A DNA stretch of 10,031 nt from Bacillota bacterium (GTDB lineage Bacteria > Bacillota > Desulfotomaculia > Desulfotomaculales > Desulfallaceae). Numbering within the stretch: the first letter of the stretch is position 1; each line of letters starts with the position of its first letter. The stretch is from positions 1-10,031 of the forward strand of contig WQUS01000277.1 of NCBI GenBank assembly GCA_009781965.1. The letters are read 5' to 3'. Positions 1-4,901 of the stretch are shown here, piece after piece. The notes below the pieces were generated by a model. It did no database searches, was not told the DNA's origin, and worked only from the letters and a program-made list of their open reading frames with translations. Both the position numbers and the translations under genes were made by a program.

Positions 1-147
1 ATGTTTACGGTGGGCATGGCGGCGTTAAAGCTCAATTTATTCCCGGACAAAGTGAAAATTTGTTTCGGCATTGGCTTAGCTACCACCGGCAAGAATATTT
101 TCTTTGACCGCCCGGCCTTGCCGGAACAATGCCAGAACAATGATTAA
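1..147 (+). CDS. C-terminal end of an unrecognised protein (probably partial)
   Basis: The frame starting at base 1 is open through 48 codons and stops with TAA at 145-147. The first codon happens to be ATG, but the window starts there, so the frame may be the tail of a longer gene entering from outside. The residues include alternating hydrophobic stretches (KVKICFGIGLATTGKNIFF), which could be beta strands. I see no domain I can name. No ribosome binding site can be judged. The following 40 bases show no clear terminator. Real coding is plausible but unproven. Confidence 0.35.
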   Translation: MFTVGMAALKLNLFPDKVKICFGIGLATTGKNIFFDRPALPEQCQNND

Positions 148-358
148 TCGTTAAATTAGCACACTCCAACCGGGGCAATAGCTTGGCTGATGTTATGGTG
201 GTCAAGTTATTCTCCGGTGTATATCTAAATATTTATATCTAATTCAAAACGGAAACGATGTTAAATTTACTGTAAGCAAAAAATTGGTAAAGGGAGACTT
301 GCGCGATCAGGAGAAGAATGTTACGGCATTTCTTGACCAAATGGCTTCGCTCTCTTAA
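144..358 (+). pseudogene. Possible remnant of a small frameshifted gene, family unknown
   Basis: Two overlapping reading frames look like halves of one protein. The frame from 144 to the TAA at 240-242 reads VKLAHSNRGNSLADVMVVKL followed by FSGVYLNIYI. The frame that takes over around 233-240 reads LIQNGNDVKFTVSKKLVKGD, then LRDQEKNVTAFLDQMASLS, and stops at 356-358. A one-base shift near 236-240 would join them smoothly, and neither half has a convincing start codon with a ribosome binding site. This suggests a decayed gene in an accessory region. I do not recognise the family; chance open frames in AT-rich DNA remain a real alternative. Confidence 0.25.
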
Positions 359-407
359 GCATTATCGACACTAAACACCAGCAAATTAGAAGTATCCAAT
401 TAATTAT

Positions 408-683
408 ATGTTTCCCGTTCCGAAAGAACTTGTTGCAGTTCGTATTATTGTTAAAGAACCAGATCGCGCATATCGTGCTTTACTCGCGCAAGAATTGAGA
501 TATTGCATAAAGAATCAAAGCGTTATTCAAAACCTCGCAGAACGAACATATAAGCGGGTTTTATTAGGAAAAGACCTGGGGCTTGTTGCAAATAGTTGCG
601 AATTCCTTTTGCTGAACAAAAGTGTGTTGAATATATTGCAGAATAAATATGAGGTTATTAACCCTGAGACGGCTTGTCAATAG
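408..683 (+). CDS. Hypothetical protein, 91 residues, unrecognised
   Basis: An ATG-started frame of 91 residues with no family I recognise. The middle is rich in charged and amphipathic helix-forming residues (AYRALLAQELRYCIKNQSV, then NLAERTYKRVLLGKDLG). It has no signal peptide, transmembrane segment or recognisable motif, so a small soluble cytosolic helical protein is the simplest reading. No good Shine-Dalgarno sequence precedes the ATG; the upstream bases are AT-rich, and the in-frame stop at 387-389 leaves almost no room for an earlier start. It lies about 100 bp before the toxin-antitoxin operon on the same strand, but that operon has its own promoter, so they need not be linked. It could be a genuine small accessory gene or a fragment. 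Confidence 0.45.
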   Translation: MFPVPKELVAVRIIVKEPDRAYRALLAQELRYCIKNQSVIQNLAERTYKRVLLGKDLGLVANSCEFLLLNKSVLNILQNKYEVINPETACQ

Positions 684-730
684 TTTTTTAATCGGCATGG
701 CCCGCTTCTTTAAATATCAACAAAACCACC

Positions 731-759
731 TTGAAATACCCTACAATGTAGGGTATAAT
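731..759 (+). promoter_or_regulatory. Promoter of the toxin-antitoxin operon
   Basis: A TTGAAA -35 box at 731-736 and a perfect TATAAT -10 box at 754-759 are separated by exactly 17 bp. The expected start of transcription is near 766, about 14 bases before the toxin ATG at 780, so the mRNA leader is very short and consists almost entirely of the ribosome binding site (GAGGGAG, 766-772). This is a strong housekeeping-type promoter of the kind usually held down by repression. Confidence 0.8.
736..756. promoter_or_regulatory. Perfect palindromic operator in the toxin-antitoxin promoter
   Basis: The arm ATACCCTACA (736-745) is followed by one central A (746) and the exact reverse complement TGTAGGGTAT (747-756). 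This 21-bp dyad fills the spacer and overlaps the last base of the -35 box and the first three bases of the -10 box, so a protein bound there would block RNA polymerase. The obvious candidate is the HTH antitoxin encoded 380 bp downstream, because such antitoxins normally repress their own operon, often with the toxin as co-repressor. The symmetry is seen directly; the bound protein is inferred. Confidence 0.8.
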
Positions 760-779
760 ATTTTTGAGGGAGAAGATAT

Positions 780-1145
780 ATGAAACGTGAATTTGTAATG
801 ACGGAGTGGTTTGACGCTTCATGGAAAGAACAAAACCTATCCGATGAGAATTTACGGATGTTGCAGGGCGAGCTGTTACATAATCCCAAATGCGGCGATG
901 TGATACGCGGAACAGGTGGATTTCGCAAGATGCGTTTCGCATTGCCAGACCGTGGAAAAAGTGGGGGACTACGAGTCATCTATCTGGATATTCAAGACTT
1001 TGAAACGCTGTATTTAATGCTTGCTTATCCAAAAAATGAAAAAGATACTTTAAGCGATGCCGAATGTGCAGAGCTAAAACAAATCTCCGCCAATATAAAA
1101 AATAACCTGATGGAACGAAAGAGAAAGGGGAAAGACCATGTCTGA
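780..1145 (+). CDS. higB: HigB2-like RelE-family toxin (mRNA interferase)
   Basis: This is the toxin of a type II toxin-antitoxin pair, 121 residues. It matches the RelE fold group typified by Vibrio cholerae HigB-2: a 'LSDENLRMLQGELLHNPKCG' helix region (20-39), then GDVIRGTGGFRKMRFAL (39-55), a Gly/Lys turn, SGGLRVIYL (61-69), and the C-terminal strand LAYPKNEKDTLS (81-92). HigB-type toxins enter the ribosome and cut mRNA during translation. The C-terminal tail MERKRKGKDHV is very basic. The ATG at 780 has a good ribosome binding site (GAGGGAG, 766-772); an internal Met at residue 7 is a less likely start. Its last 8 bases overlap the antitoxin start. All family landmarks are present, so it looks intact. 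Activity has not been shown. Confidence 0.9.
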   Translation: MKREFVMTEWFDASWKEQNLSDENLRMLQGELLHNPKCGDVIRGTGGFRKMRFALPDRGKSGGLRVIYLDIQDFETLYLMLAYPKNEKDTLSDAECAELKQISANIKNNLMERKRKGKDHV

Positions 1146-1458
1146 TATGTCTTTTGGTGAAAAGCTGATCCAAAGCGCCAAACAGGCGGAAGCACACTCC
1201 ACAGGCAAAAAAAAGTTGCATACAAACATTATTGAGATCCTGCCTATTCCTAACTATAATGCACGACAGATCAGGGATATTCGCACGCGTCTTGGTTTGA
1301 CACAAGGGTTAATGGGCGGAATAATAGGCGTGTCAACCAAAACAATAGAGGCTTGGGAAAGCGGTTACCGTCGTCCAAGTTCATCAGCCAGGCGTATATT
1401 AGCCGAACTGGATACCAACCCGAGTTACTTTAAAAAAGTGGCAAGGCTGGCGCCATAG
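1138..1458 (+). CDS. higA: HigA2-like HTH antitoxin
   Basis: Antitoxin and probable transcriptional repressor, 106 residues. The N-terminal part (about 5-30, FGEKLIQSAKQAEAHSTGKK) resembles the toxin-binding, partly disordered arm of V. cholerae HigA-2. Residues 43-90 form a Cro/CI-type helix-turn-helix with LTQGLMGGIIGVSTKTIEAW (54-73) as helices 2-3. The ATG overlaps the toxin gene by 8 bp and has its own ribosome binding site (AAAGGGG, 1124-1130, 7 bases upstream), which suits translational coupling and an antitoxin supply that keeps pace with the toxin. The order toxin then antitoxin is typical of HigBA systems. It probably binds the palindrome at 736-756. No terminator is obvious between its stop and the converging transporter gene. 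Confidence 0.9.
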   Translation: MSDMSFGEKLIQSAKQAEAHSTGKKKLHTNIIEILPIPNYNARQIRDIRTRLGLTQGLMGGIIGVSTKTIEAWESGYRRPSSSARRILAELDTNPSYFKKVARLAP

Positions 1459-1524
1459 GATTAATTATTTGGGTTGTATCAAGAAACTCTTATGCCGTTT
1501 GCCGGGAGACGATTATCTTCATCC

Positions 1525-2763
1525 TCACTGCTGCTCAAGGGCAACTGTTTGCTGGGAATAGCGGGCAATCCGTTTGTTGCCAAGGGTGATGAAAATAACG
1601 CAGCCGATGAACGGAAATACCGCCATCACGGCATACATGATGCCGTATCCAAAAGCTCCCGCGATAAAACCGGCCACCACAGAACCAACTGCTACTCCTC
1701 CGTCAAAGCCAAGCAGAAAGGTCGCGGTCGCCACCCCTCTCCTGCGGGGAGGAACTGCGGAAACCGCCATCGTTTGCATGGTAGTAATTACCGTTCCCAT
1801 TCCAATACCGGCAAAAATGCCGGCGATACAGAATATGAAGATATCCGTAGCAAAGGAAATGATGACGAGGCTGATGGCAATGCAGAGCATCGACAAGGTG
1901 CCCGGAAGGAAAAATCCCACCCGATCGATGAGTTTGCCAATGGGCGGTCTGCTGATAATTGTTACCACGGCATAAACCAGGAAATAGATATAAATATGGT
2001 TTACGCCCCGCACCTGGCCATGAATGGCTATAAAGGTGATGATGGAGGCGTAACCGATGGCTGAGAGAAACATGGCCAATGACGGCAGAGACGCCCGTTG
2101 ATCAAAGAAATCGGCTAGTTTGACGCCGTTTAATTCTTTAGGCTTTGTTAGCTCAGCTTTTGTTTGGTCCTTTTGCGGCCGCTGAAAGAACGCCAGCACA
2201 AACCCGCCGGCGGAACTGGCTGCGGCAATGATAATCATCGCCATAATACCGGAACCTTGGCTTTGCACCAAGCCGGTGGCCAGGGAAGGAGCGATAGCTG
2301 TGGCCAGCGAGGTCCCGAGCCCCACATAACCCATCCCTTCGGCAAAGCGGATTTTGGGTATGGCGTCGGCAGCTAACGTTGACGTTGCGGTAGAGCCAAG
2401 CCCCCAGCCAACTCCATGCAAAACACGCAGTCCCAGAATAATAGCGATGATGGGAAATACCGCATAGGCAAGAGTGGAAACCGCCATGATGGTGAGACCC
2501 AGCAGCAACACCACTTTGCGGCTGAGCCGGTCAATGGCGGCGCCCGAAAATGGCCTGACAATAATGGCCGCCGTCGCGGTAAGGGTAGTTACCAGCCCAA
2601 TCACCAGACTGCCGGCGCCAAGGGAAGCCACGTAAAAGGGCATTCCCACTGTGGTGATGTAAAAACCGAAAAACGCCAGCATATTGATGATGAAGACAAT
2701 AACGAAGTTCATTGTCCATAGAGATACCCTGCTGTGAGACGCCCTCTGCGGCACTGTATTCAT
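1525..2763 (-). CDS. Major facilitator superfamily transporter (12 TM)
   Basis: An inner-membrane secondary transporter of 412 residues with about twelve hydrophobic segments in the usual 6+6 layout and a hydrophilic central loop (RPQKDQTKAELTKPKELNG). The family motif A is present between TM2 and TM3 as GAAIDRLSRK (about 74-83), and its second-half counterpart as GKLIDRVG between TM8 and TM9. I place the start at 2763, not at the longer option 2793, because the ATG at 2763 overlaps the cca stop (ATGA) and has AAGGGGA (complement of 2771-2777) 7 bases upstream, whereas 2793 has no ribosome binding site. The substrate cannot be told from the sequence; a drug or metabolite exporter is a typical annotation. 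It is translationally coupled to cca, an unusual partner. Confidence 0.9.
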   Translation of the reverse strand: MNTVPQRASHSRVSLWTMNFVIVFIINMLAFFGFYITTVGMPFYVASLGAGSLVIGLVTTLTATAAIIVRPFSGAAIDRLSRKVVLLLGLTIMAVSTLAYAVFPIIAIILGLRVLHGVGWGLGSTATSTLAADAIPKIRFAEGMGYVGLGTSLATAIAPSLATGLVQSQGSGIMAMIIIAAASSAGGFVLAFFQRPQKDQTKAELTKPKELNGVKLADFFDQRASLPSLAMFLSAIGYASIITFIAIHGQVRGVNHIYIYFLVYAVVTIISRPPIGKLIDRVGFFLPGTLSMLCIAISLVIISFATDIFIFCIAGIFAGIGMGTVITTMQTMAVSAVPPRRRGVATATFLLGFDGGVAVGSVVAGFIAGAFGYGIMYAVMAVFPFIGCVIFITLGNKRIARYSQQTVALEQQ

Positions 2764-4076
2764 TCCGCAATCCCCTTGATGTTCAGCACACATTGTGTTA
2801 ATGAGTCAGAATCATTTTCTATTTGTTCATCTATTACCATTTCCAATAATTGATTCAGGATCACGCCGACCTGTTTACCAGGTTTAACCCCTAATTTAAT
2901 CAAATCATGGCCATTAATATTTAAGTTCTTTAAGGTAAAACAGGATTGTTCCGCCAGAATAACTTGGGTGAGGTTTTCTATTTCTTGCAGGACTTTCAAT
3001 CTATCGATAAACTCCGGATTTTGCGCCAATATATCCGCTCTCTTTAAAATAAGCAGTTCCTGAAATACTTCCGGCGATAGTTTATTCAGCCAACGTTTAA
3101 TTTGTTTTCGCTTTGGATCCAGTGAGAAATCGTGATATTTGATCAGGATAGAAACCCTCTCAATGGTAAAGGAATCAAGTTTTAGCTCGCGTAGAATTTT
3201 TTGGGCCATCCGGCTGCTTAATTCCTGGTGGCCATAAAAATGGCCGGTACCGTTTTCATCCGGATGATAGGTCTGTGGTTTGCCTATATCATGCAGTAAT
3301 CCGGCCAGCCTGAGGCGGGGAATAGGGGGCAAGTTAGATACGGCTACTGCCGTATGGGTTAAAACATCATAAACATGGTGAATGTTGTTTTGCTTAAAAC
3401 CTTTCATCGCCAGCAAATCAGGTATAAAAACGCCCAGGATATCAACATATTCGGTAATTATCTGCCGCGCTTTTTCTCCGCACAATAACCGCAGCAGTTC
3501 GGCGGCAATTCTTTCTTTGGCAACATGGGCCAGCAGATTTTTTTGGGCGAACATAGCTGCTTGGGTTTGTGCTTCGATCTCGAAACCGAGCACCGAGGCA
3601 AAGCGCATAGCCCTCAATATACGCAGTCCGTCTTCAGTAAAGCGGTCTTTAGGGTTGCCCACACAGCGGATGATGCCGTTTTTAAGGTCCTCTATCCCGT
3701 GATGATAATCTATGACGCCGGTTTGTTCATGGTAAGCGAGAGCATTAATAGTAAAATCGCGCTTCGCTAAATCTGCAGCCAGATTGCTCATCGGTTCTTT
3801 GCCGGTCCGGTAGGTGGTTATTTCAATCGGCGTGGCGTGAATAATCACTGTTACCGTTCCGTGCTTAAGGCCGGTTGCAATTGTTTTATACTCGTTAAAA
3901 ATCCGGATGACTTCTGCCGGGCTGGCATCAGTGGCGACATCAATATCTTTAGCTTCTTGTCGAAGGAGATAATCCCGGACGCATCCTCCGACCAGGAAGG
4001 CCTCAAATCTATTTTGGTTCAATTGCGCCACGCATATTTTTACCGCTGGCGGCAATTTAAAATTTTCGCTGCTCAT
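2760..4076 (-). CDS. cca: CCA tRNA nucleotidyltransferase with HD domain
   Basis: This class II nucleotidyltransferase of 438 residues adds or repairs the 3' CCA of tRNAs in the cytoplasm. Visible motifs are LVGGCVRD (28-35), the metal-binding pair D44 and D46 in KDIDVATD, RDFTINALAY (106-115), and EDGLRILRAMRFA (148-160), which covers the nucleotide-recognition and neck regions. A C-terminal HD domain follows, with LLHDIGKP (260-267) carrying H262-D263 and a further His in HFYGHQELS (279-287). HD-containing forms can also act as phosphatase/phosphodiesterase. The length is normal for the HD-bearing form. An A-adding or poly(A) polymerase relative cannot be excluded by eye, but no split CC/A-adding partner is seen here. 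The gene starts 22 bases after the small membrane-protein gene and overlaps the transporter start, so it is the middle gene of a minus-strand unit. Confidence 0.92.
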   Translation of the reverse strand: MSSENFKLPPAVKICVAQLNQNRFEAFLVGGCVRDYLLRQEAKDIDVATDASPAEVIRIFNEYKTIATGLKHGTVTVIIHATPIEITTYRTGKEPMSNLAADLAKRDFTINALAYHEQTGVIDYHHGIEDLKNGIIRCVGNPKDRFTEDGLRILRAMRFASVLGFEIEAQTQAAMFAQKNLLAHVAKERIAAELLRLLCGEKARQIITEYVDILGVFIPDLLAMKGFKQNNIHHVYDVLTHTAVAVSNLPPIPRLRLAGLLHDIGKPQTYHPDENGTGHFYGHQELSSRMAQKILRELKLDSFTIERVSILIKYHDFSLDPKRKQIKRWLNKLSPEVFQELLILKRADILAQNPEFIDRLKVLQEIENLTQVILAEQSCFTLKNLNINGHDLIKLGVKPGKQVGVILNQLLEMVIDEQIENDSDSLTQCVLNIKGIAE

Positions 4077-4098
4077 AAAAACAACATCACCTATGATT

Positions 4099-4548
4099 TT
4101 AATCTAAAAGAACCGTTTTCTCAGTTTCATTAGTTTCATTAACTAATGCTTCTTGTTTTTTTAGTTTATGGTACGAGAAAGTGCCCCAAATACCATATAT
4201 ATACGCAACAGTGAACATTATCGTCATAAATAATGATGAATATCTTATTGTTCCCGGATTTTGTAAACGTATTATAATCTGATTGGCTAAAAAGTAGACC
4301 AATAATATAATTGAAGCGACGCGGCTTTTTAATGTTACCAGCAGAACAGCCAATACAATAATAATCACTAAGTCAATGAACGAAAAGGCATTGATACCGT
4401 TGATTGGCATTACCCCAAGAATAGATAGAATGATCATGATTAAAGTTAGCGCGGCTGAAATAAACGCCATAATGTATGCTGTTTTGATTCTATCCATTGC
4501 CTCTTGGATGGGGGTTTTAGTTTTCGTACTTACAAACTTTTTACTCAT
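4099..4548 (-). CDS. Small integral membrane protein, about four TM helices, function unknown
   Basis: A 149-residue protein with a basic N-terminus (MSKKFVSTKTKT) and four hydrophobic segments, near residues 24-46, 55-72, 78-94 and 106-124. It ends in a charged tail (KLKKQEALVNETNETEK). I do not recognise a family. It resembles the many small four-helix membrane proteins of Firmicutes with no assigned role. The ATG has a strong ribosome binding site (GGGAGGT, complement of 4554-4560) and an extended -10 promoter upstream, so expression is well supported. It is the first gene of the apparent unit with cca (22-base gap) and the transporter. Base composition is more AT-rich than in alaS, partly because of the hydrophobic codons. 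Confidence 0.75.
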   Translation of the reverse strand: MSKKFVSTKTKTPIQEAMDRIKTAYIMAFISAALTLIMIILSILGVMPINGINAFSFIDLVIIIVLAVLLVTLKSRVASIILLVYFLANQIIIRLQNPGTIRYSSLFMTIMFTVAYIYGIWGTFSYHKLKKQEALVNETNETEKTVLLD

Positions 4549-4575
4549 ACAATACCTCCCTAAGATTCTGCTCTC

Positions 4576-4584
4576 ATTATAGCA
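4576..4584 (-). promoter_or_regulatory. Extended -10 promoter for the membrane protein–cca–transporter unit
   Basis: On the minus strand the sequence TGCTATAAT (complement of 4576-4584) is a perfect -10 hexamer preceded by the TGn extension. No good -35 hexamer is present at 17-18 bp, which is common for extended -10 promoters. The expected transcript starts about 20 bases upstream of the GGGAGGT ribosome binding site. Confidence 0.6.
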
Positions 4585-4657
4585 TATAAATGAATACGCT
4601 TCTATTCTTAACTCTTTTTGTTAAGATTTGTTTATTTGTTCAGGTTTATCGGTTTGC

Positions 4658-4686
4658 TTGACTCCATTACAGCAATTTTGTATAAT
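4658..4686 (+). promoter_or_regulatory. Promoter of the alaS leader
   Basis: TTGACT (4658-4663) and TATAAT (4681-4686) are separated by 17 bp, close to the housekeeping consensus. Transcription should begin near 4691-4694, leaving a leader of about 210 nt before alaS, long enough to hold a regulatory RNA. It is divergent from the promoter of the minus-strand unit about 75 bp away. Confidence 0.75.
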
Positions 4687-4690
4687 TATA

Positions 4691-4849
4691 AGGCTTGATT
4701 AGGTTAATTTTGGTTAAAAAAGCACTATTATATAAACCGGCCTGCCCGGCAAAGTTAATGCCTGTAGGCAGGTAACCGGCATGTTGCAAACCGAAAAAAC
4801 CGCTGTGATGCAGGGTGGCGCCAGGAGCCTTCGGGGGAGAAAGGCTCTT
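4691..4849 (+). promoter_or_regulatory. Structured leader RNA upstream of alaS, class uncertain
   Basis: Between the promoter and the terminator lies a foldable leader. One strong nested hairpin is CCGG (4737-4740) plus CCTGCC (4741-4746), pairing with GGCAGG (4767-4772) and CCGG (4776-4779), with a TAA bulge and an inner hairpin GGCA/TGCC (4748-4751 with 4759-4762). A later segment, AGGGTGGCGCC (4812-4822), just before the terminator, resembles the start of the T-box consensus AGGGTGGNACC. In a classical alanine T-box the N should be T, to pair with the A discriminator of tRNA-Ala, and here it is C; I also see no clear specifier loop with an alanine codon. The transcript start (AGGCTT, 4691-4696) could pair with the terminator's 5' arm as an antiterminator. 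The regulatory role is inferred. Confidence 0.5.
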
Positions 4850-4863
4850 ATTTTAGTTTTTTT
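4823..4863 (+). terminator. Intrinsic terminator in the alaS leader
   Basis: GAGCCTT (4825-4831) pairs perfectly with AAGGCTC (4841-4847) across a 9-base loop. A G-T wobble and an A-T pair extend the stem to nine pairs (4823-4849). It is followed by a T-rich run with seven consecutive T at 4857-4863. As it lies between the promoter and the alaS start, it should end transcription early unless the stem is disrupted, which argues for attenuation control, or else for a separate short RNA. Confidence 0.7.
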
Positions 4864-4882
4864 CGCATATTTTTTTCGCATA
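4857..4882 (+). repeat. Perfect 13-bp tandem duplication after the leader terminator
   Basis: The unit TTTTTTTCGCATA occurs at 4857-4869 and again at 4870-4882 with no spacer and no mismatch. The first copy supplies the terminator's T-tract; the second adds another T7 run. It ends just before the alaS ribosome binding site region (4887-4894). Confidence 0.9.
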
Positions 4883-4901
4883 CGTTGGGGGTGGATTTAA
4901 C

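Noticed and set aside
1459..1524. Bidirectional terminator between the antitoxin and the convergent transporter gene
   Set aside because: No GC-rich stem followed by a T-tract can be found on either strand; only a weak three-base CGT/ACG pairing.
1474..2064. Long + strand open frame opposite the MFS gene
   Set aside because: Its translation is rich in His, Arg, Gly and Asn with no domain, and the opposite strand encodes an unmistakable 12-TM transporter. It is an antisense shadow.
4651..4792. Long-range complement GGTTTGC (4651-4657) with GCAAACC (4786-4792)
   Set aside because: The first half lies upstream of the predicted transcript start, so it cannot pair in the RNA. Seven-base matches of this kind are expected by chance.
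4731..4795. Cyclic-di-GMP (GEMM-I) riboswitch
   Set aside because: The piece GGCAAAG and the nested hairpin recall it, but the first GGGCAAACC-GAAA-type arm and the GACGCAAAGC joint are missing, so the match is superficial.
4801..4863. Confident T-box call for alaS
   Set aside because: AGGGTGGCGCC differs from AGGGTGGNACC at the conserved A. The discriminator-pairing base is C where tRNA-Ala requires T, and I see no specifier loop with an alanine codon. Kept only as a possibility in the leader entry.
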